Made by a program: the position numbers and the translations under genes. The notes beneath the pieces are model-generated. The model was not told the origin of the DNA and ran no database searches. It worked only from the letters and a program-made list of their open reading frames with translations. From Hoeflea_A sp039025395 (lineage in GTDB: Bacteria > Pseudomonadota > Alphaproteobacteria > Rhizobiales > Rhizobiaceae), in contig JBCCOK010000009.1 in the NCBI GenBank assembly GCA_039025395.1, forward strand, positions 42,046 to 106,045: a stretch of 64,000 nucleotides of DNA, written 5' to 3'. Every line of letters begins with the position of its first letter. Positions within the stretch are counted from its first letter, which is position 1. This document shows, piece by piece, positions 8,209 to 16,413 of this stretch.

Positions 8209-8913
8209 ATGAATGCGGTCTTCCGAACCAATGACCTGACAAAGATCTACCGCACCGGTGAAGTTGAAGTGCGGGCCCTGAACGGCGTCGATATTGAGCT
8301 GTTCGAGGGTGAAATGGTTGTATTGCTCGGCCCATCGGGCAGCGGCAAATCGACCTTTCTCAACATCGTCGGCGGCCTCGACCGTCCGACCAGTGGCACG
8401 GTGCACTTCAAGGACCAGGAACTGACGGCCTACAGCGAGCGCAAACTGACCCTTTACCGGCGCGATCACGTCGGCTTCGTCTTCCAGTTCTACAACCTGA
8501 TCCCCAGCCTGACAGCCTGGGAAAACGTAGCATTGGTCACCGAGGTGGCGCGCGATCCGATGACGCCTGACGAGGCGCTGGCGCTCGTTGACCTGGGCGA
8601 CCGCATGACTCATTTTCCGGCGCAGCTTTCCGGTGGCGAACAGCAGCGCGTGGCCATTGCGCGGGCGATCGCAAAGCGTCCCGAAGTCCTGCTATGCGAC
8701 GAGCCGACAGGCGCGCTTGATTCCAAGACCGGTATTCTGGTTCTCGAAGCGCTCATGAAGATCAATGACGATCTTGGAACGACCACCGCCATCATCACGC
8801 ACAATGCAGGGATCCAGGCGATCGCCAACCGGGTCGTCTCGTTTATCGATGGCAAGATCGCTCAGGTCGATGTGAACGAAACACGCATCAAACCGGCGGA
8901 AGTGGTCTGGTAG
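8209..8913 (+). CDS. ABC exporter ATP-binding protein, LolD/MacB/YbbA type
   Basis: A 234-residue ATPase of the LolD/MacB-like subfamily that powers FtsX-type permeases. Walker A is GPSGSGKST (41-49), the ABC signature LSGGEQQ (140-146), and Walker B LLCDEP (161-166), followed by the D-loop GALDS and the switch histidine in IITHN. The gene is the first of a three-gene operon with a large FtsX-like permease (two-base gap) and a HlyD-type adaptor, so the complex should span the inner membrane and reach into the periplasm. No strong ribosome site precedes the ATG. Exported substrate unknown; a lipid, peptide or drug is possible. Confidence 0.93.
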   Translation: MNAVFRTNDLTKIYRTGEVEVRALNGVDIELFEGEMVVLLGPSGSGKSTFLNIVGGLDRPTSGTVHFKDQELTAYSERKLTLYRRDHVGFVFQFYNLIPSLTAWENVALVTEVARDPMTPDEALALVDLGDRMTHFPAQLSGGEQQRVAIARAIAKRPEVLLCDEPTGALDSKTGILVLEALMKINDDLGTTTAIITHNAGIQAIANRVVSFIDGKIAQVDVNETRIKPAEVVW

Positions 8914-8915
8914 CC

Positions 8916-11351
8916 ATGCCGATGCTTGACCGGAAACTCTTGCGTGACCTTTTGCGGCTTTGGGCGCAGTCGCTGGCGATTGCGCTGGTCATGGCCTGCG
9001 GGGTGGCCACGCTTATCTTGTCGGTCGGCACCTACCGTTCGCTCGAGGAAACCCGCACGGCATTCTACGACCGCTACCGGTTTGGCACTGTCTTCGCCTC
9101 GGCAACACGCGCACCGCAGCATCTGAAGTCGCGGATCGAGAATATCTCCGGTGTTGTTTCAGCTGAACTCAGGATTGTCAGACCGGTGTTGATAGACGTT
9201 GTCGGCATGGCAGAACCGGCATCGGGAATTGCAGTCTCCATTCCGGAATACCGCGAACCCTCGGTGAACCGGCTTTACCTCCGCCAGGGCCGCCTTCCGG
9301 AGGCCGGACGCCGGAACGAGGTGGCGGTGCTGGAATCCTTCGCCGACGCCCATGGGTTCCGGCCGGGTGATACGTTCGAGGCCATCATGAACGGGCGCAA
9401 ACGAACCCTCGATATCGTCGGCATCGTGTTGTCGCCGGAGTACATCTTCGCACTCGGCCCGGGCGACATGGTCCCGGACCCGCGGCGCTATGGGGTCTTC
9501 TACATGTCGGAAGAGGCGCTCGCGGGACTGTTCGACCTGGATGGCGCTTTCAATGATGTCAGCGTGACGACGCTGCGCAATGCAGACAGCCGCCAAATCA
9601 TCGATGCGCTCGACATTTTGCTGAAACCCTATGGCGGCATTGGCGCCTATGACCGCGAGGACCAGATCTCGCACTCGTTTCTCGATGCGGAACTGGATCA
9701 GCTTCAGGCCATGTCGTCAATCATTCCACCGATTTTCCTCGCGGTGGCAGCGTTTCTCGTGAACATGATCCTGTCCCGCCTGATCGCACTGGAACGCGAG
9801 CAGGTCGGCCTCTTAAAGGCGCTCGGCTACAGCAACTGGGCCATCGGCGGGCATTACGCCAAGCTGGTTATTGCCATTGCCGTCATTGGACTTGTCATCG
9901 GTTCGGCTGCGGGGCTTTGGCTCGGCCTCAGCCTGACGCGCCTTTACGCCGAGTTTTTTGCGTTCCCCTTCCTGATCTTCAGACAAAGCCTCGATCTGTA
10001 CCTCCTGGCAGGCGGTGTGACGATTGCAGCGGCCCTGGCGGGTGCCGGCAAAGCCATTTGGTCAACGGTGCGCTTGCCGCCTGCAGTCGCGATGAGCCCG
10101 CCTGCACCGACGAACTATCGAAGTTTCTTTTTCGGCAACCTGCAGAGAATCGGACTTTTTTCCCAGCTTACGGTCATGGCGTTCCGCCATCTGGTACGTT
10201 GGCCCGTTCGCTCCTTTCTCACAACACTCGGTACGGCAATGTCCGTCGCGCTGCTGATCACATCGCTGTTTACCTATGATTCGATCGACTTCATGATCGA
10301 CGCGATCTTCTTCCAGGCGGACCGTCAGGATGCAACGCTCACATTTACCGAAGACCTTGCGCCAAGTGCACTGTTCACCGTTTCAGCCCTGCCGGCTGTC
10401 CTGAAGGCGGAGCCCTACCGACACACCTCGGTCAAGCTGCGCAACGGTCACCGTGAGTTGCGCATGGCCATCGTCGGCATGCCCGAGGACGCCGATTTGT
10501 CGCGAATCCTCGATCTCAACCTCGAGCCCATGCCGGCGCCTTCGGCCGGGCTCGTGCTTGCGGAACGGGTCGCTGACAAGCTGCGCCTCCGGGCCGGTGA
10601 TTTCGTTGAAGTCGAATTGATGGAGCACAACAACCGCGTGGTCGAAATCGAAATCGGTGCACTGGCACAAGCCCCGATCGGCCGGCCCGACACCGGCGGC
10701 CCTGCGACTTCAGGCGCCATTTCAGTCGCCGGACTGGCGCAGAGTTATGTCGGACTGACCGCCTATATGCGCCTCGAAGCACTTGACAGGCTGCTGCGTG
10801 ACGGAAAACGGATCTCTGGCGCCCGTATCCAGATCGACGGCGCGCAACTTCCGGCCTTATACGACAAGATCAAGAGTACGCCTGCCGTTGCCTCCATTGC
10901 GCTGCAGGGCGTTTCGCGGGTTCGTTTCCGCGAGACGGTTGAGCGCAACATTACAACGAGCACCGCCGTTTACGTGACGCTGGCAGTTATTATCACCTTT
11001 GGCGTTGTCTACAATTCGGCCAGAATCCAGCTTTCGGAGCGGGCACGCGAATTGGCAAGCCTGCGCGTCTTCGGTTTCACGCGGGCGGAAGTTTCGAGCG
11101 TTCTGATGGTGGAACTGGCAGTGATCGTGCTGTTGGCTCAGCCATTGGGATGGCTGCTTGGGTACGGGCTATCCTGGTCTGTCGTGGAGGGTCTCGCCAC
11201 TGACCTCTTCCGCATCCCGCTGGTTATCACCCCGGGAACCTTTGCCTACTCAAGCTTCGTTGTTATCGCCGCGGCGATCGTTTCTGCGCTGATCGTCCGC
11301 CGCCGGGTCGACCGGCTCGACCTCATTCGTGTTCTTAAGACAAGAGAGTAG
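8916..11351 (+). CDS. FtsX-like ABC exporter permease
   Basis: An 811-residue permease made of two MacB/FtsX repeats, similar in organisation to YbbP. One transmembrane helix at about 17-38 is followed by a large periplasmic domain and three helices (about 265-380). A second copy of helix, periplasmic domain and three helices ends the protein (the last at about 775-797). The C-terminal cytosolic tail RRVDRLDLIRVLKTRE is the usual coupling tail. It starts two bases after the ATPase stop and its end overlaps no gene; the adaptor starts five bases later. It works with the preceding ATPase and following HlyD protein. Confidence 0.9.
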   Translation: MPMLDRKLLRDLLRLWAQSLAIALVMACGVATLILSVGTYRSLEETRTAFYDRYRFGTVFASATRAPQHLKSRIENISGVVSAELRIVRPVLIDVVGMAEPASGIAVSIPEYREPSVNRLYLRQGRLPEAGRRNEVAVLESFADAHGFRPGDTFEAIMNGRKRTLDIVGIVLSPEYIFALGPGDMVPDPRRYGVFYMSEEALAGLFDLDGAFNDVSVTTLRNADSRQIIDALDILLKPYGGIGAYDREDQISHSFLDAELDQLQAMSSIIPPIFLAVAAFLVNMILSRLIALEREQVGLLKALGYSNWAIGGHYAKLVIAIAVIGLVIGSAAGLWLGLSLTRLYAEFFAFPFLIFRQSLDLYLLAGGVTIAAALAGAGKAIWSTVRLPPAVAMSPPAPTNYRSFFFGNLQRIGLFSQLTVMAFRHLVRWPVRSFLTTLGTAMSVALLITSLFTYDSIDFMIDAIFFQADRQDATLTFTEDLAPSALFTVSALPAVLKAEPYRHTSVKLRNGHRELRMAIVGMPEDADLSRILDLNLEPMPAPSAGLVLAERVADKLRLRAGDFVEVELMEHNNRVVEIEIGALAQAPIGRPDTGGPATSGAISVAGLAQSYVGLTAYMRLEALDRLLRDGKRISGARIQIDGAQLPALYDKIKSTPAVASIALQGVSRVRFRETVERNITTSTAVYVTLAVIITFGVVYNSARIQLSERARELASLRVFGFTRAEVSSVLMVELAVIVLLAQPLGWLLGYGLSWSVVEGLATDLFRIPLVITPGTFAYSSFVVIAAAIVSALIVRRRVDRLDLIRVLKTRE

Positions 11352-11355
11352 TCCC

Positions 11356-12567
11356 ATGCGCGTATGGTTCAGGCGAATCGTGCTTCTGGCGCTCGTCGTC
11401 GTTATCGGCGGCGGATTTTATCTGGCGTTGCGTGAACGCCCCATTCCCGTCGATACCGCCGTCGTCACAAGCGGCCGGCTCAACGTCACGATCGATGAGG
11501 AAGGCGTTACCCGCGTCAAGGATGTATATGCCGTTTCGTCACCGATTGCCGGTTATCTGGCGCGTACCACGCTGGACGAGGGTGAGGTCGTTCGCGCGGA
11601 TGAAACCATCATTGCATCGATACATCCCCTTGAGCCGCCTTTTTTGGACGAACGCACGCGTGCGGAGCTGAATGCGACTGCAGAAGCCGCACGCTCGGCC
11701 GTTGCGCTGGCAAAGGTTGAACTGCGGCGGGCTCAGACCGACCTCGAACTGGCTCAGTCAAACTATGACCGCGGGGTGCAATTGGCTGAAACCAGAACGA
11801 TCCCCATCAGCCAGCTCGAACAACGCCTGAGCGAACTGGAGTTGAAAAAGGCGCAGGTTTCCAGCGCGGAGGCGACGATCACCCTGCGCGAGGCCGAACT
11901 TACGAGCGCAGAGGCGCGCTTGCAGCAGCCGGCCGGACGCAACCTTTCGGAAATGGCAAATGATTGCTGTGTCAATATCACGGCGCCGATCGACGGCGTG
12001 GTCCTGGAAGTGCTGACACGCAGCGAACAGGCGGTATCGCCAGGAACGCAAATCGCCGAAATCGGCAATCCGCGCAATCTGGAGATCGTCGTCGATCTTT
12101 TGTCGAGCGATGCAGCGAGAATTCGACCCGGCGCAAGCGTGCTGATCACCGACTGGGGTGGCGAAGCCGACCTTGAGGGCACCGTGCGGATCGTCGAACC
12201 GGCCGCCTTCACCAAAGTATCGTCCCTCGGCATTGAAGAGCAGCGTGTCAACATTGTCATCGATATCGCCTCGGTGCCGGAAAATCTCGGCCACGGATAC
12301 CGTGTGCTTGCGCGGCTCGGCATCTGGCAGCAGGACAATGTGCTGCGCGTACCGATAGCGGCCCTGTTCAGGACTGGCGGACAATGGTCGGTTTTCGTCG
12401 TTGACGACGGTCTGGCCAAGCTGCACGCGATCGAGATCGGTCAGATGAACAACACGGATGCACAGGTGATCAACGGTATCCAGACTGACGACAAGGTTGT
12501 TCTATATCCAAGCGACGTGCTCGAGGACGGGAGTATGGTCGAAGAGCGGACGGGCGGAAATGGCTGA
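11356..12567 (+). CDS. HlyD family periplasmic adaptor
   Basis: A 403-residue membrane-fusion/adaptor protein. It has an N-terminal membrane anchor (about residues 8-25), a lipoyl-like half domain (SSPIAGYLARTTLDEGEVVRADE), a long coiled-coil hairpin (about 95-190, rich in Ala, Glu and Leu), the second lipoyl half (ITAPIDGVVLEVLTRSEQ) and a beta-barrel domain. It should link the inner-membrane ABC complex encoded upstream to the outer membrane or act as a periplasmic shuttle. The ATG at 11356, five bases after the permease stop, is chosen over an in-frame ATG that overlaps the permease gene. Confidence 0.92.
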   Translation: MRVWFRRIVLLALVVVIGGGFYLALRERPIPVDTAVVTSGRLNVTIDEEGVTRVKDVYAVSSPIAGYLARTTLDEGEVVRADETIIASIHPLEPPFLDERTRAELNATAEAARSAVALAKVELRRAQTDLELAQSNYDRGVQLAETRTIPISQLEQRLSELELKKAQVSSAEATITLREAELTSAEARLQQPAGRNLSEMANDCCVNITAPIDGVVLEVLTRSEQAVSPGTQIAEIGNPRNLEIVVDLLSSDAARIRPGASVLITDWGGEADLEGTVRIVEPAAFTKVSSLGIEEQRVNIVIDIASVPENLGHGYRVLARLGIWQQDNVLRVPIAALFRTGGQWSVFVVDDGLAKLHAIEIGQMNNTDAQVINGIQTDDKVVLYPSDVLEDGSMVEERTGGNG

Positions 12568-12664
12568 GCGACATTGGCATGGAAATTGTCGACTTTGATC
12601 TGCCGCAAGGCGAGATCTGGCAGAAAATACTAAGTTTCAGGAATGCGACGGTCAGGAGGTATCG

Positions 12665-12958
12665 ATGTTCGCTTTAAACAAGGCATTGCTTTCAACGGTT
12701 GTGGTCGTAATGCTGTCTGCCGGCGGCGCGTTTGCGCAGTCGAGCGATCCGGCCTGGCTTGATGAACTCGGCATGCAGCTGAGATCGGAGAAGGAGTGCG
12801 AGCCGAATATCTACATCAATATGCGCGAAGGCCAATTGGGCGCCCTCACCTATTATGAAGCACGCGTTCAATGCGTCGACGGCCGCATGTTCGATGCCAG
12901 CCGGACGGAAACGGAAAAGGAATTCAAGATCCAGGCATGCGAGATCGTTGTCTGCTGA
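12665..12958 (+). CDS. small secreted protein with four cysteines
   Basis: A 97-residue protein with a clear Sec signal peptide (about residues 1-24, ending GGAFA-QS). The mature part of about 73 residues contains four cysteines (in KECEPN, VQCVDG, QACEIVVC), which could form two disulfides in the periplasm. A ribosome site (aggaggt) precedes ATG. I recognise no family. It lies 97 bases after the ABC export operon and may or may not belong to it. Confidence 0.7.
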   Translation: MFALNKALLSTVVVVMLSAGGAFAQSSDPAWLDELGMQLRSEKECEPNIYINMREGQLGALTYYEARVQCVDGRMFDASRTETEKEFKIQACEIVVC

Positions 12959-12993
12959 TGTGCTTCAGCAATGCCTGTTCGTCGTCCCGTTGG

Positions 12994-13824
12994 TCAGTGC
13001 GACATGAACACCGGCAATTGTGTTCTTGAAAGCAGGTCGCGGGTGGTCCCGCCAAGCAACCACTGACGCAGGCGGGAATGCCCGTAGGCGCCCATGACGA
13101 TGATGTCGGCGTTGATCTTGCCGGCGTGTTCCAGCAGCACGTCGGCAACGTCGCCTGGACCCGCCTCTATCACGTCCACTGAAACGCTCTTGGCATGCCG
13201 GGCCAAAAAGCGCTCCATCTCGGCCGTGCCCTCATCGTCTATTGGTGTACCGTCATGGCGAACACGCACGACATTGATATTGCTGGTTTTTTCCAGCAGG
13301 CTCAAACTGTTGTGGATCGCCGATGCGGCTTCCGGTTCGCCATTCCACGCCATCAACGCCCGATCCAGCTGCGGAAGAGGTTTGTCGCCGGCACCGAGGA
13401 TCAGGACAGGCTGGGATGCATCGAACAGCACACCATTAAAGGCATCTGTCGCCAGATCGTGCAGCGGGATGCTGCCATTTGGAAAAACCGTCACGTCGGC
13501 ACAAAGGGCATGACGGGAGATTGTCCGGCCGATCATGCCGCGATCAATGCACTCGACCATAATCGATGCCGAGGTCCTGCTTTCCCGCACCAGGGCCTCT
13601 AAACTCTTGGCCCTTTGTTCAGCGGCTTGAGCCGCATTTTTATAGGCATCTGCCGAGAAGACATCGGGAATACCCGGATAGCTTGCCGTGGGTATGGGCA
13701 CGAGGACACCAAACACCACGAGGTTGAGATGCGCATCCATCTCACCGGCGAGTGCGATGATCTGCCTGACCTGTGCGAGCGGTTCGTCCGTCGAATTGAA
13801 CGCGAGAAGTGTGGTTACAGGCAT
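12994..13824 (-). CDS. tandem universal stress protein (UspA family)
   Basis: A 276-residue protein made of two UspA-type domains. The C-terminal domain keeps the nucleotide-binding signature GAYGHSRLRQWLLGGTTRDLL near its end; the N-terminal half (PVTTLLAFNS...) lacks an equivalent glycine motif and is probably structural. Such tandem Usp proteins help cells survive stress or growth arrest, although the biochemical role is usually unknown. The start at 13824 is chosen because GGAGG lies eight bases upstream; an in-frame ATG six codons earlier lacks this. Confidence 0.9.
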   Translation of the reverse strand: MPVTTLLAFNSTDEPLAQVRQIIALAGEMDAHLNLVVFGVLVPIPTASYPGIPDVFSADAYKNAAQAAEQRAKSLEALVRESRTSASIMVECIDRGMIGRTISRHALCADVTVFPNGSIPLHDLATDAFNGVLFDASQPVLILGAGDKPLPQLDRALMAWNGEPEAASAIHNSLSLLEKTSNINVVRVRHDGTPIDDEGTAEMERFLARHAKSVSVDVIEAGPGDVADVLLEHAGKINADIIVMGAYGHSRLRQWLLGGTTRDLLSRTQLPVFMSH

Positions 13825-13968
13825 GCTATGATCCTCCGCCAACTGCCGAAAAAGGAATATTGATCGGTTGGATTACTATACAAATTTGAGATCCATAATT
13901 GCGTTAAATCAAACCCAGTGAGGTCGAAATCGGTTTGAATAGCCGGCAATGGATCCGCATTGTGCGCT

Positions 13969-14004
13969 GCTGAGGATCGGGCTGAGGATCGGGCTGAAGA
14001 TCGG
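13969..14004. repeat. 12-bp tandem repeat, three copies
   Basis: The unit GCTGAGGATCGG occurs three times in a row (13969-13980, 13981-13992, 13993-14004), with one G-to-A change in the last copy. It lies in the gap between the Usp gene and the polyphosphate phosphotransferase gene. A slippage-prone minisatellite; no function evident. Confidence 0.9.
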
Positions 14005-14112
14005 AATGACGAGTGATTTTGAGATTATCCATGCGCCTAAATTGCAACAAGCGCTTCGCGCATTGAGCAAAGGCCGTTAACATTCCTATGGAACGCAGCG
14101 CAGGGGACAAAG

Positions 14113-15642
14113 ATGTTTGAGACAGCAGAACTGGGCCGCACCATTTCAAAGGCAGAATTCAAGCGCGCGGCGCCAGTGCTGCGCCAGGAACTGCTCGAAC
14201 TTCAAGACGATTTGCACAAAAAGAAATACTGTTCGGTGGTCGTACTATTCGCTGGCGTTGACGGCGGCGGCAAGGCTGAGACCGTCAGCCTCCTCAACGC
14301 ATGGATGGATCCACGCTGGCTGATCACCCGTGCCTATGACGAACCGGATGACGGCGAAGTCAAACGGCCTGAGTTCTGGAAATACTGGCGCGACCTGCCG
14401 GCACGCGGACGCATCGGCATGTTCCTGAGCGCCTGGTATTCGCGCCCGCTTCTCGACCGGGTCCACGGCAGGACCGATGATGCCGAGTTCATACAGCAGT
14501 TGGAACGCATTGTCGGATTCGAACGCGCCTTGGCGCGCGATGGTGCGCTGATCCTCAAGTTCTGGATGCACCTCAGCCGCGACGCGCAGGAAAGCCGGCT
14601 GCGGAACCTCGAAGACGATCCGCTTACCAAGGCCCAGGTCGGTCAGCGCGACTGGAACAATTGGCGCATGTACGACAAGTTCATCGGCGCTGCAGAGCAG
14701 CTCGTGTCGCGAACCAACCGCGGGCTGACCCCCTGGACGATTGTCGAAGGAACGGATGCCAACTATCGCGGCGTAACCGTAACGAGCCTCCTGCGCGATG
14801 CGTTGGCGCGGCGGATCGAGCAAAGCCGCGCCAAAGGCCGGAAGTCAGCGGCAAACACTCAGCCAAACAATTCCGAGCCGGAACAAAACAATGACGGTTA
14901 TTCGGTTGCCAAGTCGATCACCGTTCTGAGCGGCATGGACATGTCAAAACGCCTTGAAAAGGCAACCTACAAGAAGCAGCTTGTCGATCTTCAGGCGCGG
15001 CTACACCGTCTGCATTTGCGCGCAAAGGAAAAGGACACGCCTTGCGTCCTAGCTTTCGAAGGTCCCGACGCCGCCGGAAAGGGCGGGGCAATCCGCCGGA
15101 TAAACGAAAGTCTGGATGCGCGCCACTATCAGGTTTACGGCATCGCCGCGCCGACCGAGGAAGAACTAGCGCGGCATTATCTTTGGCGCTTCTGGCGACG
15201 GCTGCCGCGCGATGGACACATCGCGATATTCGACCGGTCCTGGTATGGCAGGGTTTTAGTCGAGCGGATCGAGGGTTTTGCGAGCGAAGACGACTGGCGC
15301 AGGTCGTTTGCCGAGATCAACGATTTTGAAGAACAGCTGATTGAACACGGAACCGTATTGGTCAAATGCTGGCTGCACATTACCAAGGACGAGCAACTTG
15401 CACGGTTCAAACTGCGCGAAAAGACACCCTACAAGCGTTGGAAGCTGACCAAGGAAGACTGGCGAAACCGGGAAAAGTGGGGCGAGTACGAAAACGCGGT
15501 CAACGACATGGTGCAGTTTACCAGTACCGCGGCCGCGCCGTGGACTCTGGTGGAGGGAAACGACAAGCGCTTTGCCCGCGTTAAGGTCCTGCGTGCCTTT
15601 TGTGAGCGGTTGGAAGACGCAATTGGCGGTCAGGAAGCCTGA
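14113..15642 (+). CDS. pap: polyphosphate:AMP phosphotransferase, two PPK2 domains
   Basis: A 509-residue class II PPK2-type enzyme that uses inorganic polyphosphate to phosphorylate AMP to ADP in the cytosol. It contains two PPK2 domains, the arrangement of the Pap proteins. Walker A-like loops are GVDGGGK (48-54) and GPDAAGKGG (318-326). The second domain also has the lid and Walker B regions FDRSWYGRVLVERIEGF and the basic KLREKTPYKRWKLT segment. In known Paps the C-terminal domain is the catalytic one, which agrees with the more orthodox loop here. The stop overlaps the end of a convergent membrane protein gene by 13 bases. Confidence 0.93.
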   Translation: MFETAELGRTISKAEFKRAAPVLRQELLELQDDLHKKKYCSVVVLFAGVDGGGKAETVSLLNAWMDPRWLITRAYDEPDDGEVKRPEFWKYWRDLPARGRIGMFLSAWYSRPLLDRVHGRTDDAEFIQQLERIVGFERALARDGALILKFWMHLSRDAQESRLRNLEDDPLTKAQVGQRDWNNWRMYDKFIGAAEQLVSRTNRGLTPWTIVEGTDANYRGVTVTSLLRDALARRIEQSRAKGRKSAANTQPNNSEPEQNNDGYSVAKSITVLSGMDMSKRLEKATYKKQLVDLQARLHRLHLRAKEKDTPCVLAFEGPDAAGKGGAIRRINESLDARHYQVYGIAAPTEEELARHYLWRFWRRLPRDGHIAIFDRSWYGRVLVERIEGFASEDDWRRSFAEINDFEEQLIEHGTVLVKCWLHITKDEQLARFKLREKTPYKRWKLTKEDWRNREKWGEYENAVNDMVQFTSTAAAPWTLVEGNDKRFARVKVLRAFCERLEDAIGGQEA

Positions 15643-16283
15643 CGCACCCGCTTTCCAAAACCGGACATGGCGTGATTGACCCCGGATGCCGACCGTGATG
15701 CGGGTCTTGATCCGGGTCTGGGCGAAGAACGAGGCACATTGGCACCCCGCGATGCAGGACCGATCTTTTGCATGCGGGCTTCGAGCGGCGAGGAATGAGC
15801 TGCCGCTTCAAGCTCTGCAAGCACAGCAGAACGGGGGTTTAGCCCGAATTGGTTTTCGCACGGTTCCGGCGGCAGGTAGATGACAAACATCCAAACGAGC
15901 AGCAGCGGTATACCGGCAAGATCGGCGTTGTATTCGCCGAACCGAACATCACCGATCATGATCACCGCAAAATAGAGCGCAGCGAGCATGGGGTAGATCA
16001 GCTTGACGAAGGTGAATCGCTCCTGAAGATCTTCATCCACATCGTTGACGCGCTTCCACAGAACTGCGCTGCTTGACCATAACAGGACACCGGCCGCCAA
16101 GCCGAAAACGGGTTTGATCTCAGGTGCAAGTATCCGGTTGTGTGGATCATCGAATATCGGAATACCCACATGCATCGACCACAGATAAACTGCAGCGACA
16201 CCCAATGCCTGCAGCACCAGCGTGCCGAGGGTTGCTGATGTGCGTCGTACGCGGCCACTGAGGCCGAAGTAGAAGTTCAACAT
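15630..16283 (-). CDS. membrane protein, DUF805-like
   Basis: A 217-residue protein with an N terminus FYFGLSGRVRRTS that resembles the opening motif of DUF805 proteins. About four transmembrane helices follow (around residues 16-37, 57-73, 96-115 and 124-141). The C-terminal 75 residues are polar and basic and look disordered. The function of DUF805 proteins is unknown. The ATG at 16283 is preferred because the motif starts immediately after it. The 3' end overlaps that of the convergent pap gene by 13 bases. Confidence 0.7.
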   Translation of the reverse strand: MLNFYFGLSGRVRRTSATLGTLVLQALGVAAVYLWSMHVGIPIFDDPHNRILAPEIKPVFGLAAGVLLWSSSAVLWKRVNDVDEDLQERFTFVKLIYPMLAALYFAVIMIGDVRFGEYNADLAGIPLLLVWMFVIYLPPEPCENQFGLNPRSAVLAELEAAAHSSPLEARMQKIGPASRGANVPRSSPRPGSRPASRSASGVNHAMSGFGKRVRQAS

Positions 16284-16413
16284 CGCTACTTTCCGGACAC
16301 GGGTATCCTTCCATCCCACCAATGGAATACCCGATCACTTTGCGCGATGATATCGAGGGCCGGTTGAGTTCTGGTTACCAGACAGCCTAAACAACAGTTT
16401 AACGGGAGCACCG

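Noticed and set aside
7533..8231. Leftward frame of 232 codons
   Set aside because: It overlaps the start of the ABC ATPase gene, is rich in Arg and Ser with no domain pattern and has no ribosome site; it looks like an antisense shadow.
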